DNA from: Amphimedon queenslandica
Lineage: Eukaryota; Porifera; Demospongiae; Haplosclerida; Niphatidae
Assembly (NCBI RefSeq): GCF_000090795.2
Contig: NW_003546252.1
Location: 277,507 to 341,506, forward strand
Direction: 5' to 3'
DNA: 64,000 nucleotides
Below the pieces are notes generated by a model, which did not search any database, was not told the DNA's origin, and worked only from the letters and a program-made list of their open reading frames with translations. Position numbers and translations under genes: made by a program. The number at the start of each line of letters is the position of its first letter. Within the stretch, counting starts at the first letter, position 1. Shown here one piece after another: positions 1-15,800 of the stretch.

Positions 1-2
1 CT

Positions 3-152
3 GACTTGCCAGCATCTACAGTAGCTTCAGAGACATTGTTTAGTGCTGCTGGGAATATTCTAACAGATTCTCGGAATCGTCTATCACCTAATAAACTAGA
101 TAAACTTTTATTTCTACACCACAATTTAAAGCTTGTTGATTATTCTTATTAG
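3..152 (+). mobile_element. hAT transposase C-terminal fragment (dimerisation domain)
   Basis: The open frame from the left edge encodes about 49 residues and ends in a stop. It carries the classic hAT C-terminal dimerisation signature: DLPASTVASETLFSAAG, then the NRLSP and LLFLHHN stretches. The element starts outside the window. A candidate right end lies near 325-345, where GTTCCACCGATGC-type sequence (reverse strand) resembles hAT terminal repeats, but no target duplication could be paired without the left end. It is a plain DNA transposon remnant and nothing suggests host use. Confidence 0.85.
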
Positions 153-344
153 TAATTTTCTATGCATTGGTTTGTCATTTAATGTAATCAAAGGTTTTTT
201 GACTTTTTTCTGTTTATTAGTAAAAAGTAATGATTAAATAATTTAAACACCATGGTATCAGTATCGGTATCTGTATAAAATAATGTGTATATAATTGGTA
301 TCGAAATAATCGGTAATTTTTTGCATCGGTGGAACCCTACTGTC

Positions 345-2360
345 AAGTTTTACAATGGTGAAAAGTATTTGTCTACAACTGAAAATTCAGAAATAACGGA
401 GATTGATGATTTGAAAGAAGTTAATGAAAACACCATTGATGGCAGAAGAATGAACACTTCACTGGTGAAATTGTGGGTGTAATTTCATATAAGGGTTTAG
501 CAGTTGCATTTCATGTGGATCAAAGGTCCTAGATTGCTGCAACGGAATTGGAGAATGTAGCAAGTGTGGTTTGAAGGTACGAATGGATAAGTGGTACAAA
601 TGGATAGTAGAGCCATCTAAAAAGTATGGTACTAATCACCCTCGTCAACTTCTTGTAACAGAAGAATTGGTATGCCTGATAGCTGAAGATTTACTGCCCA
701 TGTCATTGGTGACAAGCAAGCGCTTTAAAAGTTTTGTTCACTCCTTGGACCCACAATACCAATTACCTAGTCGTAAACATCTATCTACTGTTCTATTGAC
801 CAAGAAATATTGTGAAATAAGAGCTAAAGTTCTTCATCTTCTTCAGAACGCTTCTTCAATCAATCTCACAATGGATCTTTGGACAAACAGGCAGATGAGG
901 TTGTTTGTTGGTATAACTGGTCACTATATATCAAACAACTGGCAAATGGAATCAGTCATGCTTTGCTGTGATTGTATGACCACCAGACACACAGCTGAGA
1001 ACAACACATGCTTTTGGTATAAGTGAAAAAGTTCATCACATTATAACTGATACAGCTGCCAATATGAAGAGAGCCTTTACATCTTTACCAGGTTATGAAG
1101 ATACGGATGAAACTCATGAAAGTGATAGTGACAGTGAAGATGACAGCTTGGAGGTTGACCTGGTGGAAATATCTGAAACAGATATTACGTATCTTTTGTC
1201 ATTAAATACTGGACATAAATGGATTGGCTGCTTTGCACATGTATTGCACTTGGTCGTTAGAGATGGCTTAAAAAGTGCTGGCTGAATTGAAAGTATCATC
1301 AAGAAATGTTCAAAGCTTGTTAACCTTGTCAAAAAGTCGACTATAGCCACAGATATTCTAAAAGATGAGAAGAGACTTCAGTGTGCCATAAGTACACGAT
1401 GGAATTCTCAACTAAAAATGATCCGTTCAATTCTATCAATACCAGAAGTAAAATTAGATGAGCTAGAAGGAGCACTGCTCATGAAAGAAGTATTCTTGGT
1501 GATCTAGTTGAAATATTATTACCTTTTGAGGAAGCAACAGACCTTGTTCAAACAGAGCATATTCCTTCAACAGGATAAGTTCTAGCAAGTATCAAAGGTT
1601 TAAAATATCAAATAGAGAAGTTGGTTTTGAAACATAAATCTCCATTTGTGCATACCCTTAAACCTCAATTGAACGTCGAATGCCACCATTTGAAACTAAC
1701 AAAACCTTCATCCTTGGAGCTATATTAGATCCTTGTTTTAAACTTCAATGGTGTGCTGATGATAATAAAAAACAGAGCTCTATCACACTTCTTAAAGGAG
1801 AAGTTGCAAAAGTAACAAGAACACAAGAACAGGTACAACCACCCCAACCTCTTGAGGAACCTCCACCTAAAAAAACCAAACAACTCTTTACCTTTATGCC
1901 AGAAATAAACACCTGTGATGCAAGTCACTTATCAAGTAGTGAAGTGGAAAAGTATTTAGAAAGCCAAAGGGAAATAATGGAAACAAATCCATTAGACTAC
2001 TGGAAGGCCAATCAACTCAAGTACCCAGCCATGGCCATAGTAGCAAAACAGGTATTAGCAGTGCCTGCTTCTTCAGCAGCTGTTGAAAGACTCTTCAGTA
2101 TAGCGGGCAAAGTTTTCACCCCTGAACATTGTAGACTAACTGAAAAACGTTTTACAGAATTAATGTTCATTAGATGTAATAGTAAAAAATAATCATTTTG
2201 ATAATAATCACTCAGGAAATTAAGTGCTTGTGCTTGTACTTAAGCACTCAGGAAAGTACTTGTGCTTGTACTTAAGTACTTTCACTCAAAGAAGGGCTTG
2301 TGCTTGTACTGGTACTTTAAAAAAATTGAGTGCTTGTGCTTGTGCTTAAGTCCCAATTAA
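345..2360 (+). mobile_element. Decayed ZBED-type hAT DNA transposon
   Basis: Three stretches of hAT transposase appear in order on the plus strand: 571-1026 (with the typical MDLWTNR segment followed by a GHYI segment), 1064-1285 (acidic linker, then CFAHVLHLVV), and 1680-2192 (LDPCFKLQW, then the dimerisation region AVPASSAAVERLFSIAGKVF). Between the second and third, the hAT-typical STRWNSQL motif is visible in another frame. The gene is broken by at least one stop or frameshift before 1064 and more between 1285 and 1680, so it is no longer autonomous. The right end carries many GTACTTAAGTACT-like subterminal repeats, as hAT elements often do. Exact ends are not resolved. Confidence 0.8.
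2222..2360. repeat. Subterminal repeats of the hAT element
   Basis: Units of the type GTGCTTGTACTTAAGTACT are repeated about five times with small changes. They contain the short palindrome AAGTACTT and lie just downstream of the transposase stop codon, where hAT elements keep transposase-binding repeats. Confidence 0.6.
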
Positions 2361-5317
2361 TGTGCTTGACTCCATGTCTGAATGTCACTACTGTTGAATT
2401 GTAATGATAATGTTGATTTCATTTTGTCATGTATCATAGTGAAAAGTTTCATTTAAATAAACTACAAATGTATGCATAATCATAACTCGCGAAGGCTCAC
2501 CTCGCTAATGTTTTACATCTGCCTAGTATCACTATTCTCTCTCTTTCTCTGTCTCATTTCCTTCTCTTTCCCTCTTTCATTTAATTTTGTTCTCTATAGT
2601 GTTTATGCTAAACTAGAAGAAAGCTGTATTTCAGTACTATACTTTTTTATCTAATTTTTGTATTAAAGCAGTCAAAATATTGACAGACCAAAATTTATTA
2701 CTGATCTGACACAGTGTCAGATGGTTGCAAAATAGTTATATTTGTCTCTGCCTACATGTAACTGCATTTAGACATGGAAAAATTCCAAACATTATTTGGG
2801 CTGAAGCTATCACATTTGGTATTAATTTTGTTGCTAGAGAACAACACTTCAAAGCACATGTAGCTATTACTACTGAACCATTCCCTCCAATCTGGACAAG
2901 ACTGCATGCATTTACAAGGCAAAAGTCAGTTCAAATCTTTCTAATGACACTGTTTGGGGGCTTATTGAAAAAAATCAGAAAGGCGGTGCTGAGGGCACGT
3001 GAAGCTTGCCACAATTTTGGCCACACTCCTTTTTATGGCGGCAAAACATTTTTCTTCATTTTTATGACGTACAGGTGGGGTCAAGATAATTTTCAAGCAT
3101 ACTGGAACTTCTGATCGTTCCTTAAAGCACTGGAACTGCTGAAATCAAAATCAGGAGGTTAGATAGCTGTGATAAGAGGCTTAGTAATGATGCATCAGTC
3201 CAGGACTTAAGCAATTTTTTATGAACCCAGCCATGAGGGGGTGCTCAAGCCCACTCAGCCTCCCCTTGGATATGCCACTGCTGTTATAGATGACTTTAAA
3301 TCCCTAAGCTTGCACAATTGCACAATAAAAATAAATCACACTCATTTTGATAAAGCTTTTATCATCCCGAGACACCTGAAGAATATTATAAAAACAAGTA
3401 CAGTTTAAACTATTAGATGTTAGAACAGGAGCCTGGTTAGAACTATCAACTATGATGTCAATTCAAGCAACAACGTCTTACAGGCTACAACCAGTTTCAT
3501 TGAAACCCTCATAAACATAACAAATGGAAACGAAGAAGTTTTCTAGAGTCTAGGTACTCTACACAGGTTCATCCACTTTACATATGACAGAAAGAAGACA
3601 ACAATGACATATCGCATGCATCACACTAATAAATATTATTTGGTTCTTGTTATATTTTGTCAAATAAATACAAAGTTTGATATTTTGTCAAATAAATGCA
3701 AAGTTTGATTTAAAGACAGATGAAGCTTACTAGGCCAACAAGTACTTAATGAGGAGCCATTCCTTGAGATTCTGGTAAACCATTCCAAACCTTTCTAAAA
3801 TGTCATTGCTGCTCTTCATTGCTCTAACCCTAATCCAAAGTGAGTTGAAGAGAAGATCGAAACACTTGAAAAATGATAATTTCAATCACACTTAGATGGG
3901 GTTACAAATGACACTTTGATGACAAGTTTTGATTCAGTTTTAACTCTACCAGAAACTGACCATAATTTGTACATTTCAAGACATAGAAATTGTAATAAAG
4001 CCACCAAACACAAAGAGTTTATTGCTGAATATGAAAGTGATGTTAAATTCGAACAATTACACGTCTACATCGTACTGCTACCACTAGTTAATTTAAAACA
4101 GCAGAATTCCTGAAAAGAATTTGCTAAGTACATGTCACGTACAAGAATGTGACGTGATGACTGTGGTAAAATACAGAACTCTGGATATACTAGATATGTA
4201 GTGCTTTACTTTGGCTATTTCGCATCTGGCAATTTTTGTGTACATACACATACATTGACAGTTTAAATATAGGTAATTTTGCTTGCAAATCACTATAATA
4301 CCAGGTTTCTTCAAAAATAATAATTTTTGCAAATAACTTGATCCAGAGGTTCACATAATTAATTTTCGCAAATTTCCAATATTCTGCAATACAGTACCAT
4401 AATAAATTAATTTTCAAGGAATTTAATTGCATAAATTTTCTTAAACTTTGAGTAATTCATGAAATTTTTTATCCTAAAAACACTAAACAGCCTTTGTTCT
4501 TTTCAATGAAAGAAAGGTAGTTTTGGACATAACTAATTCAATGTTATACACTTTGCATCCTCTCCCAACTTTAATCTTGTTCCAAGTTGAGTGTCTCAAA
4601 GTTGTTAGTACCTGAACTATTACATGTTCCATTAAATTTCAGGGTCTATACACATATATATATCGTACATACATGTATATGACATCACTCAAAGGAGCCG
4701 CGAGGTCTATATCTAGAATATCTTGACCTTGCAGATATCGGACCTGTCACTAAGTAAACAATCTTAAAAATAAAATTTAATTCAATAGAATAACACAGAA
4801 TTGATCAAGAGAAGTAATTTTAAGTCCATAGCTGTCATCCTCTGAGAAGATAAGATTTCCTAATTTTTAAAGGCCAACGATGAGCGGTCACCTCAGGAAA
4901 GTTGAGAAAAGTGCTGCAATTGAAGCTAGGAAGGGCTTTGTTCCCGAAAACACTACTCAAAGCACTGAGTGGGCTATGGGAAGTCGCTTGGAAAGCATCC
5001 CTTCCAGATTAAGGTCCTTTCCTCTCCTCTTCACTCACTCTCTTCAGTTTCCAACCAAATAGTCTTCTCAACACTCCTCAGTTGCCTAATTCTTTCTCTC
5101 TCCACCAGCCTCCTCCTTCCCTGTCCCCAGTAAAGCAGACCACTACTGTTCAGTAAAGAGGATGAGGAGAAAACGATTTCGACAGCTTCACTGCTTCGCC
5201 CCTTCCTTGTCAGCCATTGCATGAAACGTGCTTAATACGGGTATGTGCATGCTCAATATGGTTATTAACTAGTTAATTCCTTAAAATGGCATCATATAGA
5301 TACGATACAAGTTTACA
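2361..5317. other. Intergenic, no supported gene
   Basis: About 3 kb of AT-rich sequence. A 129-codon open frame at 2725-3114 (+) matches nothing I recognise, has no clear splice partners and is probably chance or old repeat. A tandem duplication of about 30 bases (TTTTGTCAAATAAATRCAAAG units) lies near 3655-3710. No RNA gene is apparent. Confidence 0.4.
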
Positions 5318-5485
5318 TAGTATGGTAGACAGGTCTGTATCCGTTTTAGCAGACCCTTGGCCTCGGTTTCGGGTGTTACTGGTTAAATAGCAGCATTCAG
5401 CTTCACCTCGGGCTGCTATCCAACCAGTCACACCCTCAACCTCGGCCTCGGGTCTGCTCAAAACGGAGACCTGTCTACCATACTA
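5318..5485. repeat. Palindromic MITE-like element
   Basis: Begins TAGTATGGTAGACAGGTCT and ends with its inverted copy AGACCTGTCTACCATACTA, with GC-richer sequence (CCTCGG, GGTCTGC) between that also pairs across the centre. About 168 bp long and without coding capacity. The ends and size fit a non-autonomous DNA transposon; the superfamily is not clear. Confidence 0.7.
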
Positions 5486-6207
5486 TATATATTATGCATT
5501 TTGCAGACATATTGCATACATGTCGCTACAGAATGGTGAGGAACTAATATTAGTGGTTTGACAATGTGCTACAAACTGCCAACATAAAATCTGTTATTTT
5601 AAACAAGCTTAATGAGTGAAAATCACATGTAGCCACTAAATTTCCAATAAAAAATCCACCAAATACAGGTTTTAAACAAAATGATAAAAATGTACATGTA
5701 TGAGTCTGAAATTAACTGAGACACCAACTAATAATGATCTATATGCATCTTGAATGTCACTAAAATTGGACTTGGTTTGAAAATTAAAATTTTAACTATT
5801 AAATCCAATAAGGAAACCAGGACAAGCAAGCAAAATATTTTATACATGTAGCCTGCCAGTTTGTATTCATGGAACAAGAACATTAGCTAGAAAACCATGG
5901 AAGCTCATTAATTATAATTTTTAACTTTTTGAAAATTTGTATATAGCTTCATTCCTCCCTTTGTAATATCACAAAATTAATATCTAATTAGATTTTCATA
6001 GAAACAACCATAATTTATCACAGCGAGAATACGGCACACAAAAAGAGGTGTCGCTAAAGGACAAAATAAATAAATAAAATAAACTTATAAATTTTAAGGT
6101 TTTATTGTCATAGGGTTAGGGTGAATCGGATTTTGGATTTAGTTTATTTTGAGCCAATAACACACCTTTCCTTATATAATTCAAGATAATATACAAAATT
6201 GAAGTAC
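5486..6207. other. Intergenic, no supported gene
   Basis: AT-rich sequence without a convincing reading frame. It was searched on the minus strand for further exons of the arginyl-tRNA-synthetase-like gene at 6208-6445; none was seen. Confidence 0.4.
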
Positions 6208-6445
6208 TTTTTTAAGGTGAGATATCCTATACTTCAATTTATTGTTAGCCACCTCGAGCTGAGACAATTCTTCACCAAAGGCTCCAGATGTGGTTTCTGG
6301 CTGTTGATCCACATTAACCAAGCGAAGGTTGGACGAAACAATGCCTAGTTTCTCTTCCTAAAATAAGAGAAAAATTGTCAATAGACGCGGCACTGAGCCT
6401 TACAGTACTGTGTAGATTGTCAGCAATGTCCTCAAGAGACGCCAT
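6208..6445 (-). CDS. Arginyl-tRNA synthetase-like N-terminal zipper exons (partial)
   Basis: Two exons join in phase: 6445-6404 (14 codons starting MASLEDIADN) and 6357-6208 (50 codons), across an intron of 46 bases with GTAAGG...TTTTAG borders. A good donor (GTACTT) follows the second exon in phase 0. The peptide ends ANNKLKYRISHLKK, close to the ENLKLKYRL segment of the N-terminal leucine zipper by which animal arginyl-tRNA synthetase binds the multi-synthetase complex. No catalytic exons (HIGH or KMSKS region) were seen downstream on this strand, so this is either the 5' end of a gene cut off by rearrangement, or a small unrelated coiled-coil protein. Its start lies about 490 bp from the divergent Smad gene, so the two may share a promoter. 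Confidence 0.45.
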
Positions 6446-9412
<2,967 letters not shown>

Positions 9413-9896
9413 ACTTTTATATTTTTTCTAATTAATTCTTTCTCCCCAATTGTGAGGTGCTCTTCAGAGAAATCTGGTTATTAATTTAATTAAAACTTCT
9501 TAAATTTCTCAAAAATAATCTTATAGTACTTTGTCTGCAGAATAATTTTTCATTAGGACAGTTTTTTCTCTATTTAATTTTTGTACCATTCATATTATTT
9601 TTATTATTGTCATGGGATTGTTCCAAGTTAATTTCAACAGAGGAATTACGACAGAAATTTCAAGACGAAAGATGAATAATTGAATATGATAATTATTTTA
9701 TTAATACATGAAGGCCACACCTTTTGTATGACGTCAGTCACGTGGTTCAGACATGCATTGTCATTGATTGTCAAGATTGTGGCAATTCGCTATCGTCTCT
9801 CTGGCAGGCTACATAGTTTAAAATATTTTTCTTGTCCTTGGCAGCGTCAGTTTTGACTCGTAACTTGCTTCACAGAATCCAAATGCGTCAGAAGAT

Positions 9897-12800
9897 ATGG
9901 GCAAAAAGAAAGGAAAAAAGCAAGACGAGAATTGGTACGACTAATTCTATATGTTTCACAGTCTTTTTGATTTAAGCAAATTTCTTCCATCACTCTTTAG
10001 GGGAGAAACAGCATCAGGAGGGCTGGATATTGCCTCGTCAGTAGATGCAGCAGTTGATTCACCTGTACAGTTGCAACAACAAAAAGGAGGAGGAGGAGGG
10101 AAGAAAGGGAAGAAGAAAAAGCAATTTGATGATGACGATATGTGAGTTACTATTATATACATGTACATATATATGTATATATATCGTTACATGACAAAGG
10201 ATTGGGAACATTTGTTACATGTATATTTGTGTGTTCTGTCCACTATATCTTTCAATATAGTATAGGCTGAAACCACACACTCAACAATACCATACAAAGC
10301 AGGAATTGGGTTTGGTTTAAATAAATGTGTCTAATACTCTAATTTATTTAAATACATGTATTTGTCTAGACTTGCCAATTAAGACACATGCAAACCAACA
10401 ACTACCGTATAGTGAGTGTATTTAGTCAGAGTTTAATTTTGTACTTTTCATTCTCATTCCTTGTGAAACGAATATTTTCTAAACTAAAAAGGCGTTTCCT
10501 CAATGCCACATGTACAAAATGGCTGCTCAGAATGAAAATTAAACAAACAAAAATTTCTAATCCTGCTTAGAGCAAATATTTTTTCAGACGAAATATACGT
10601 GTACAGTGTACCCGCTATACGGTAATCGGGCAAACAGATGTTTTCATCATGTACATATAGCCCCTCCCACTTCCAAAATAAAAATGTTAATAGCTTGACC
10701 ATGCTCTTCTTTCATGTAAATGTAACTAATTTATTTACCTACTTAGTTGCTGCTACATGTACCTCTACTACAATGATCTTTGTGCTTCAATAAGGTCAGT
10801 AAGTTTCCAAGTGGTAAGAAGTAGTGAAAGTTTTGTATTGGAGACTGACTGAGACTGTTTTCTATGACACAAAGTCTTTGTCAAGTAGCTTTTGCCTAGG
10901 AAACTCCTTTAGATTTTTTTTGATTGCATGATATTCATGTGTGTGCAACTTTGCATGTCGTAAAACATCACTGTTGCACTCATTGATGTTGACTGGGAAA
11001 ACCTTTTAAGAACTTTCCAGAGAACCTCGAGATTACAAAATTCTTGGTCGAACCTGTTTAGCAACTACATGTACGTACATGTATACATGTACCAAGTTCA
11101 AGCTGCTAAGAAATTTTATGGGTGTGTACTCAACTGAAGTTATTCATAGACAAGGAAAGTATTTTTTTAACTTTTCAAAATTAGGTATCCCGTGAACAGT
11201 TTCTAAAGATAATAAATTTAGCAATGAACATTTGAATTTGCCATCCTAAAAATGATAGTTATTTTAAGATTTTTGTTGTACTGTTGTTAGTGAATCAGAG
11301 CTTTTGGCAATTGCAAATGAAGACGGTCTTGATGTGACTGGCAATAAATCTGAGAAAGAGGCAGAATCTTCAAACAATGCTACTGAAATTTCTACTGTTG
11401 CTCCTGAACCTGTTTTACCACCTGCAAAGAAAAGTGGAAAGAAGAGCCGTAAGAAAGACAAAGACTGGTAGGTGATACATCATTATGTACATGTGCAGTG
11501 TATCTTAAAAATTACTCTGCAGCTGTTGTTTTCATTTGTAATTTTAATTAGATTAATCCACAACATTTTCAGCTTAAGCCTAGTAAACAAAGCATTTTAG
11601 ATTCAGTAGATCTCTTGCATGATGGACTCCCTTCTTAAAAATCAAACTTTATAATTCACAATATGTGTACATGTATTTACTCATGTTCCTATTGTGATAC
11701 ATGTTTGTCATCTTTTAGGGATGATGATGACATTCTTCAAGAATTAGAACAATTAAGCTTGGAGAGTTCAATGGCACCAGACAGTACTGTACCTAGTGTT
11801 TCAGATCCAGTTTCTACGAGTGGCACAAGTAAATCATTGGAACAACATGTTTGTGATGATGAAGACACAAAGAAAACAGGCAAAAAGGGCAAGAAAGGGA
11901 AAAAGACCAGGTATAGTATTTTTATTGATTTCTTTATTATTCTTATCTTATTGCAGTGAGATTGACCAACTTGTCCAGGCTATTGAGAGCTCTGATGTCA
12001 TTCCCAAAGCCACACCCACAGAGGCTTCGCCTACAATTACTGGTGAACAAGATTCTGCATCTCAGTTTCATATTAAAACAAAATCCGAAAAGAAGGAAGC
12101 AAAAAAAGAAAAAGAGAGGCGGCAGAAAGAGTTGAAGAAGCAGCCAAAGCTGGCTGATAGAAGCGATATAGAAACAATTGCATTGTCTACCAGCAATCCT
12201 CTTAATGATAAGCCTGCTTCTGTGGATGATTCTGCTACTACTGCTGCTACCTGTGATCCTGATCCTCCAAAACCATCATCACCTACTGTTGAACTGCCAT
12301 CTGCCAATGATCCTTTGATTTCTAGTACTCAAACAATTGAGGATGATGTTGGTCAGGAAGAAGAAGATGACAAAGATGATGACAAAAAGAAAAAGAAAAA
12401 GAAGAAAAAGAAAGGAGAGAAGGAAGAAGACAAAAAAGCAGCAAAGGTATTCATCTCTTATATAATTTCATAATCACATTTCATTTGTAATTATACGTCT
12501 ACATGCATAATATATATAATTTATTATGTTGATTTTGAAAGGAATTTCATTGTTTCGACTCTAAACCATTTGTATATGCTATGTATTAGCAATAATTACT
12601 TGTACATGTACAATGTGCATGTATAATATTGCCATTTAAGTGTCTAATCACTCACACTGAAGCACATTACGGTAATTGTTCTTATGTTCAAACTTGCAAT
12701 ATACAATATTGTGTACAAATGTAACTGCAGTGTTGATATGTTTAGCCATTAAATACATTAATTAGCTACAGTGTGTGCTTTTTTAGTTTAATATTGCAAC

Positions 12801-15800
12801 TATAGGCTAAAAAAGTAAAGAGTGCAGTCCAGAAAATGAAAGAAGAGATTGAAGCTCTGCGGCAGGCACAGAGGAAGAGGGAGGAAGAAGAATTGGCGAA
12901 AGTGAGAGCAGCAGAAGAGGCAGAAAGGCTTCGTTTGGAGAAGATAAGACTGGAACAAGAAAAAAAGGAAAGAAAGAAACAAAAGGAAAAGGTTTATTTT
13001 GGCTTTAATATGTTACATGTATATGTATGCCTGCCATTTCAGGAGAAAAGAGAGAGGTTAAAGAAAGAAGGGAAGCTTCTTTCTAAGTCAGAGAAAGAGA
13101 GACGAGCAAGAGCTAATGTTCACTTGCAAGCACTTGTTGCTCAAGGTAAGTTTAGGTGGGACCTTCTGTCTAGTGTCACTAGAATATAAAATATTTTTTT
13201 TTAAATTAGCAGTTAGTTTCACTTGTTACTTTAGTATTGATTTGTTTATGTACATGTACATGTAGGTATGATAGTGCCACAAAAATCTGACAGTGGTGAG
13301 AAAAAGGGACCAGTAAGATATGGTTCCAAAATTAAGAAGCAGAAACGACCAGAGCAAGCTACTGTTTCCTCACCAGCTGATGAATCAGAATCTCTTATTG
13401 ATGGTGAGATTACTGAGTATTATACATGTGGCTATAATTAATAATTACATTGTATTTTCATTTATGTAGAAGGAATATCTAGTGTGTCTGAGGGGGCCAG
13501 TGTCATAACTGAAGTAATTAACCACTGTATCTATTTTATCTTCTTGTTTGAGTGTATCATTTACATGTACTTGTTTGATGTTGTCAAGCTGTAATGTACA
13601 TGTAGCTACATGTAAATGTACATTTAAAAAATTTTGCGTGTGCTTGTATGTATACAGTGCTGTATTAATATTTCATACTAAAATTTTAGGAAGAAGAGGA
13701 TGTTAAGGAAAGTTGGGAAGATGCAGATGATGTGGAGGAGGAGGAAGAGGAGGATGTTAGTTAATACATTGCAATATGCATGTACTTTCACTTGTACACA
13801 TTCTAGATTGTTGCTGATGATTTGCAAGGTGATGATGAGAAGTCACCTCCTGACACTCTCATTGCTATAACTGATCCTGTGCCTGAAGCCACCGAGTATG
13901 TGGCATCTTGTGATAAAGCTGTGGATAGTGATGACACTGTAGATGAGGATAGTGATAGTGACAGTACTAGTGAAGATGAGGAAGAGAGTGAAGATCTAAC
14001 ACCTTATGACAAAGCAAATAAACGAATTAAGGTACAGGGATCAGTTGTTAATATACCGTATAGCCAAAAAAATTCGTGAGGAATAAATTTTCGTATTTTC
14101 GTGATTACTGCTTGCATCACGAAAAATTAAACCCCCGAAAATAAATATTAATTGAGAGGCGTGGTTAACCACGCCTTAGACTAATAAACGTGCCCTCGTG
14201 TCAAGTCGTGTTCTCGGTCAAGCTGATGTCTCTGTTACTCTGTATTGCTATTTTAAGCATACTGCCTAGGTCAAAGATGATCTTCCCCATCTCTGGTGTC
14301 CACACTGATTTGTAGACATGGTGCCCCTTGACACAAGAGTCCGTCTCAAACCATGTTTTAATTAAATAAGGCGTGGTCATTATTATTATTATTATTAAAA
14401 TAAAATCACGAAAATATTTATCACGGAATTTAAAATTTCTCCATAAATTTCATTATTCACGAAATTTTAAGCCTCGAAAATTTTTGGCTATACGGTATTT
14501 CTATTATGTTCATGTTGGCTTCCATACCTGTATGTGATTTGGTGCTTTCACTACCATTTGCCAAAACCTACCATTATGAACATTTATGCCCATACTCAGT
14601 GGGACATGGCCACAAATTTGCTAAATTAATCTAGTTCCAATCTTCAAAAAATTAGTAATATGCAAAAAAAATTTACAGTACATGTACTGCATGACCTTGT
14701 AAATAACCTTTTTCATAGGCCCTTACATTTGCAACTAAGTATACATTGTAGTTGTAACAGGACATGTAATTGAGGTTTAAGCCTCAACAAAATGTACATT
14801 GTAATTTGAATACATTACTGACTCAATGCAAACACAATGTGTTCTTGTACATGTACATGCCAGTTTAATAATGTTCACATGTAGTAGAACTCTCAGTTTC
14901 TACATGTACCACATGCACATGTGTGTTTTTGTCAAAAAAGACTTTACAGTTGTACATGTATGTCAAATTAAAGTTGTATATTTTTGGGTATTTGCATGAA
15001 TTTATTTTCTTATGGCATAATAAGATTTGAGTTGACTTCTACAAGGAGTGTGTTACACGTACGTGTAGGTTGTGTTCATATTTGACCCCAGGCCTAATAC
15101 AAATACATATTCATGTGATATTTTTTTTCTTTTAATGTGACATTTACTTTATGCACATGTACATGTACATGTACATGCATGCATGCGCTTTTTAGTAGGT
15201 AGGTACATGTACATGTATATTTGATTTTGTACTGATGAAATACATGTATGTTTCTGTATTCCTATTTTTCTACACTATGATAACTTTAGGAAAGACGCTC
15301 CCGTTACCAAAACGAAAGGTCACCTGATCTTTTAAGGTCACCAGTTGTTTGTGTTCTTGGTCATGTTGATACTGGAAAAACAAAAATCCTTGACAAGATA
15401 CGGCACACACATGTTCAAGATGGAGAAGCAGGAGGTATTACGCAGCAAATTGGAGCCACTTTTGTACCACCAGATGCTATTATGGAACAAACCAAAATGA
15501 TGAAAGAGGTAATAAAATCTCATTTATGTACATGTATTGTCTTTGAGCTTTGAGATAAATCCAGACTCTGGTTTTTATGCATGTCCACCGTATTTACCTT
15601 GTTCATCATTGTTTAACATGATGTTCCTAATTACATGTACCTGCATAGATGCACACTGATAATCTATATATGCTTAGCTGTAGCATAAATGGAAGTGATT
15701 CTTCTTTGATGTTTACAATTTTAGTCTTCTGTATGGTAATACATGTAATTTCTTTTGTGAATAGTTTTCTAAAAATGAAATGAAGGTTCCTGGATTGTTG

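Noticed and set aside
2725-3114. 129-codon open frame taken as a possible gene
   Set aside because: No recognisable domain, no splice partners and no conserved motif; probably chance or old repeat sequence.
4135-4432. Overlapping minus-strand frames as missing arginyl-tRNA-synthetase exons
   Set aside because: The sequences show no synthetase motif (no HIGH-like or anticodon-binding signature).
6108-6125. TTAGGGTTAGGG-like text as an interstitial telomere repeat
   Set aside because: Fewer than two full units; well within chance.
12360-12440. Lys-rich run in eIF5B as a microsatellite error
   Set aside because: Animal eIF5B proteins have Lys/Glu-rich tracts here, and the frame is open across it.
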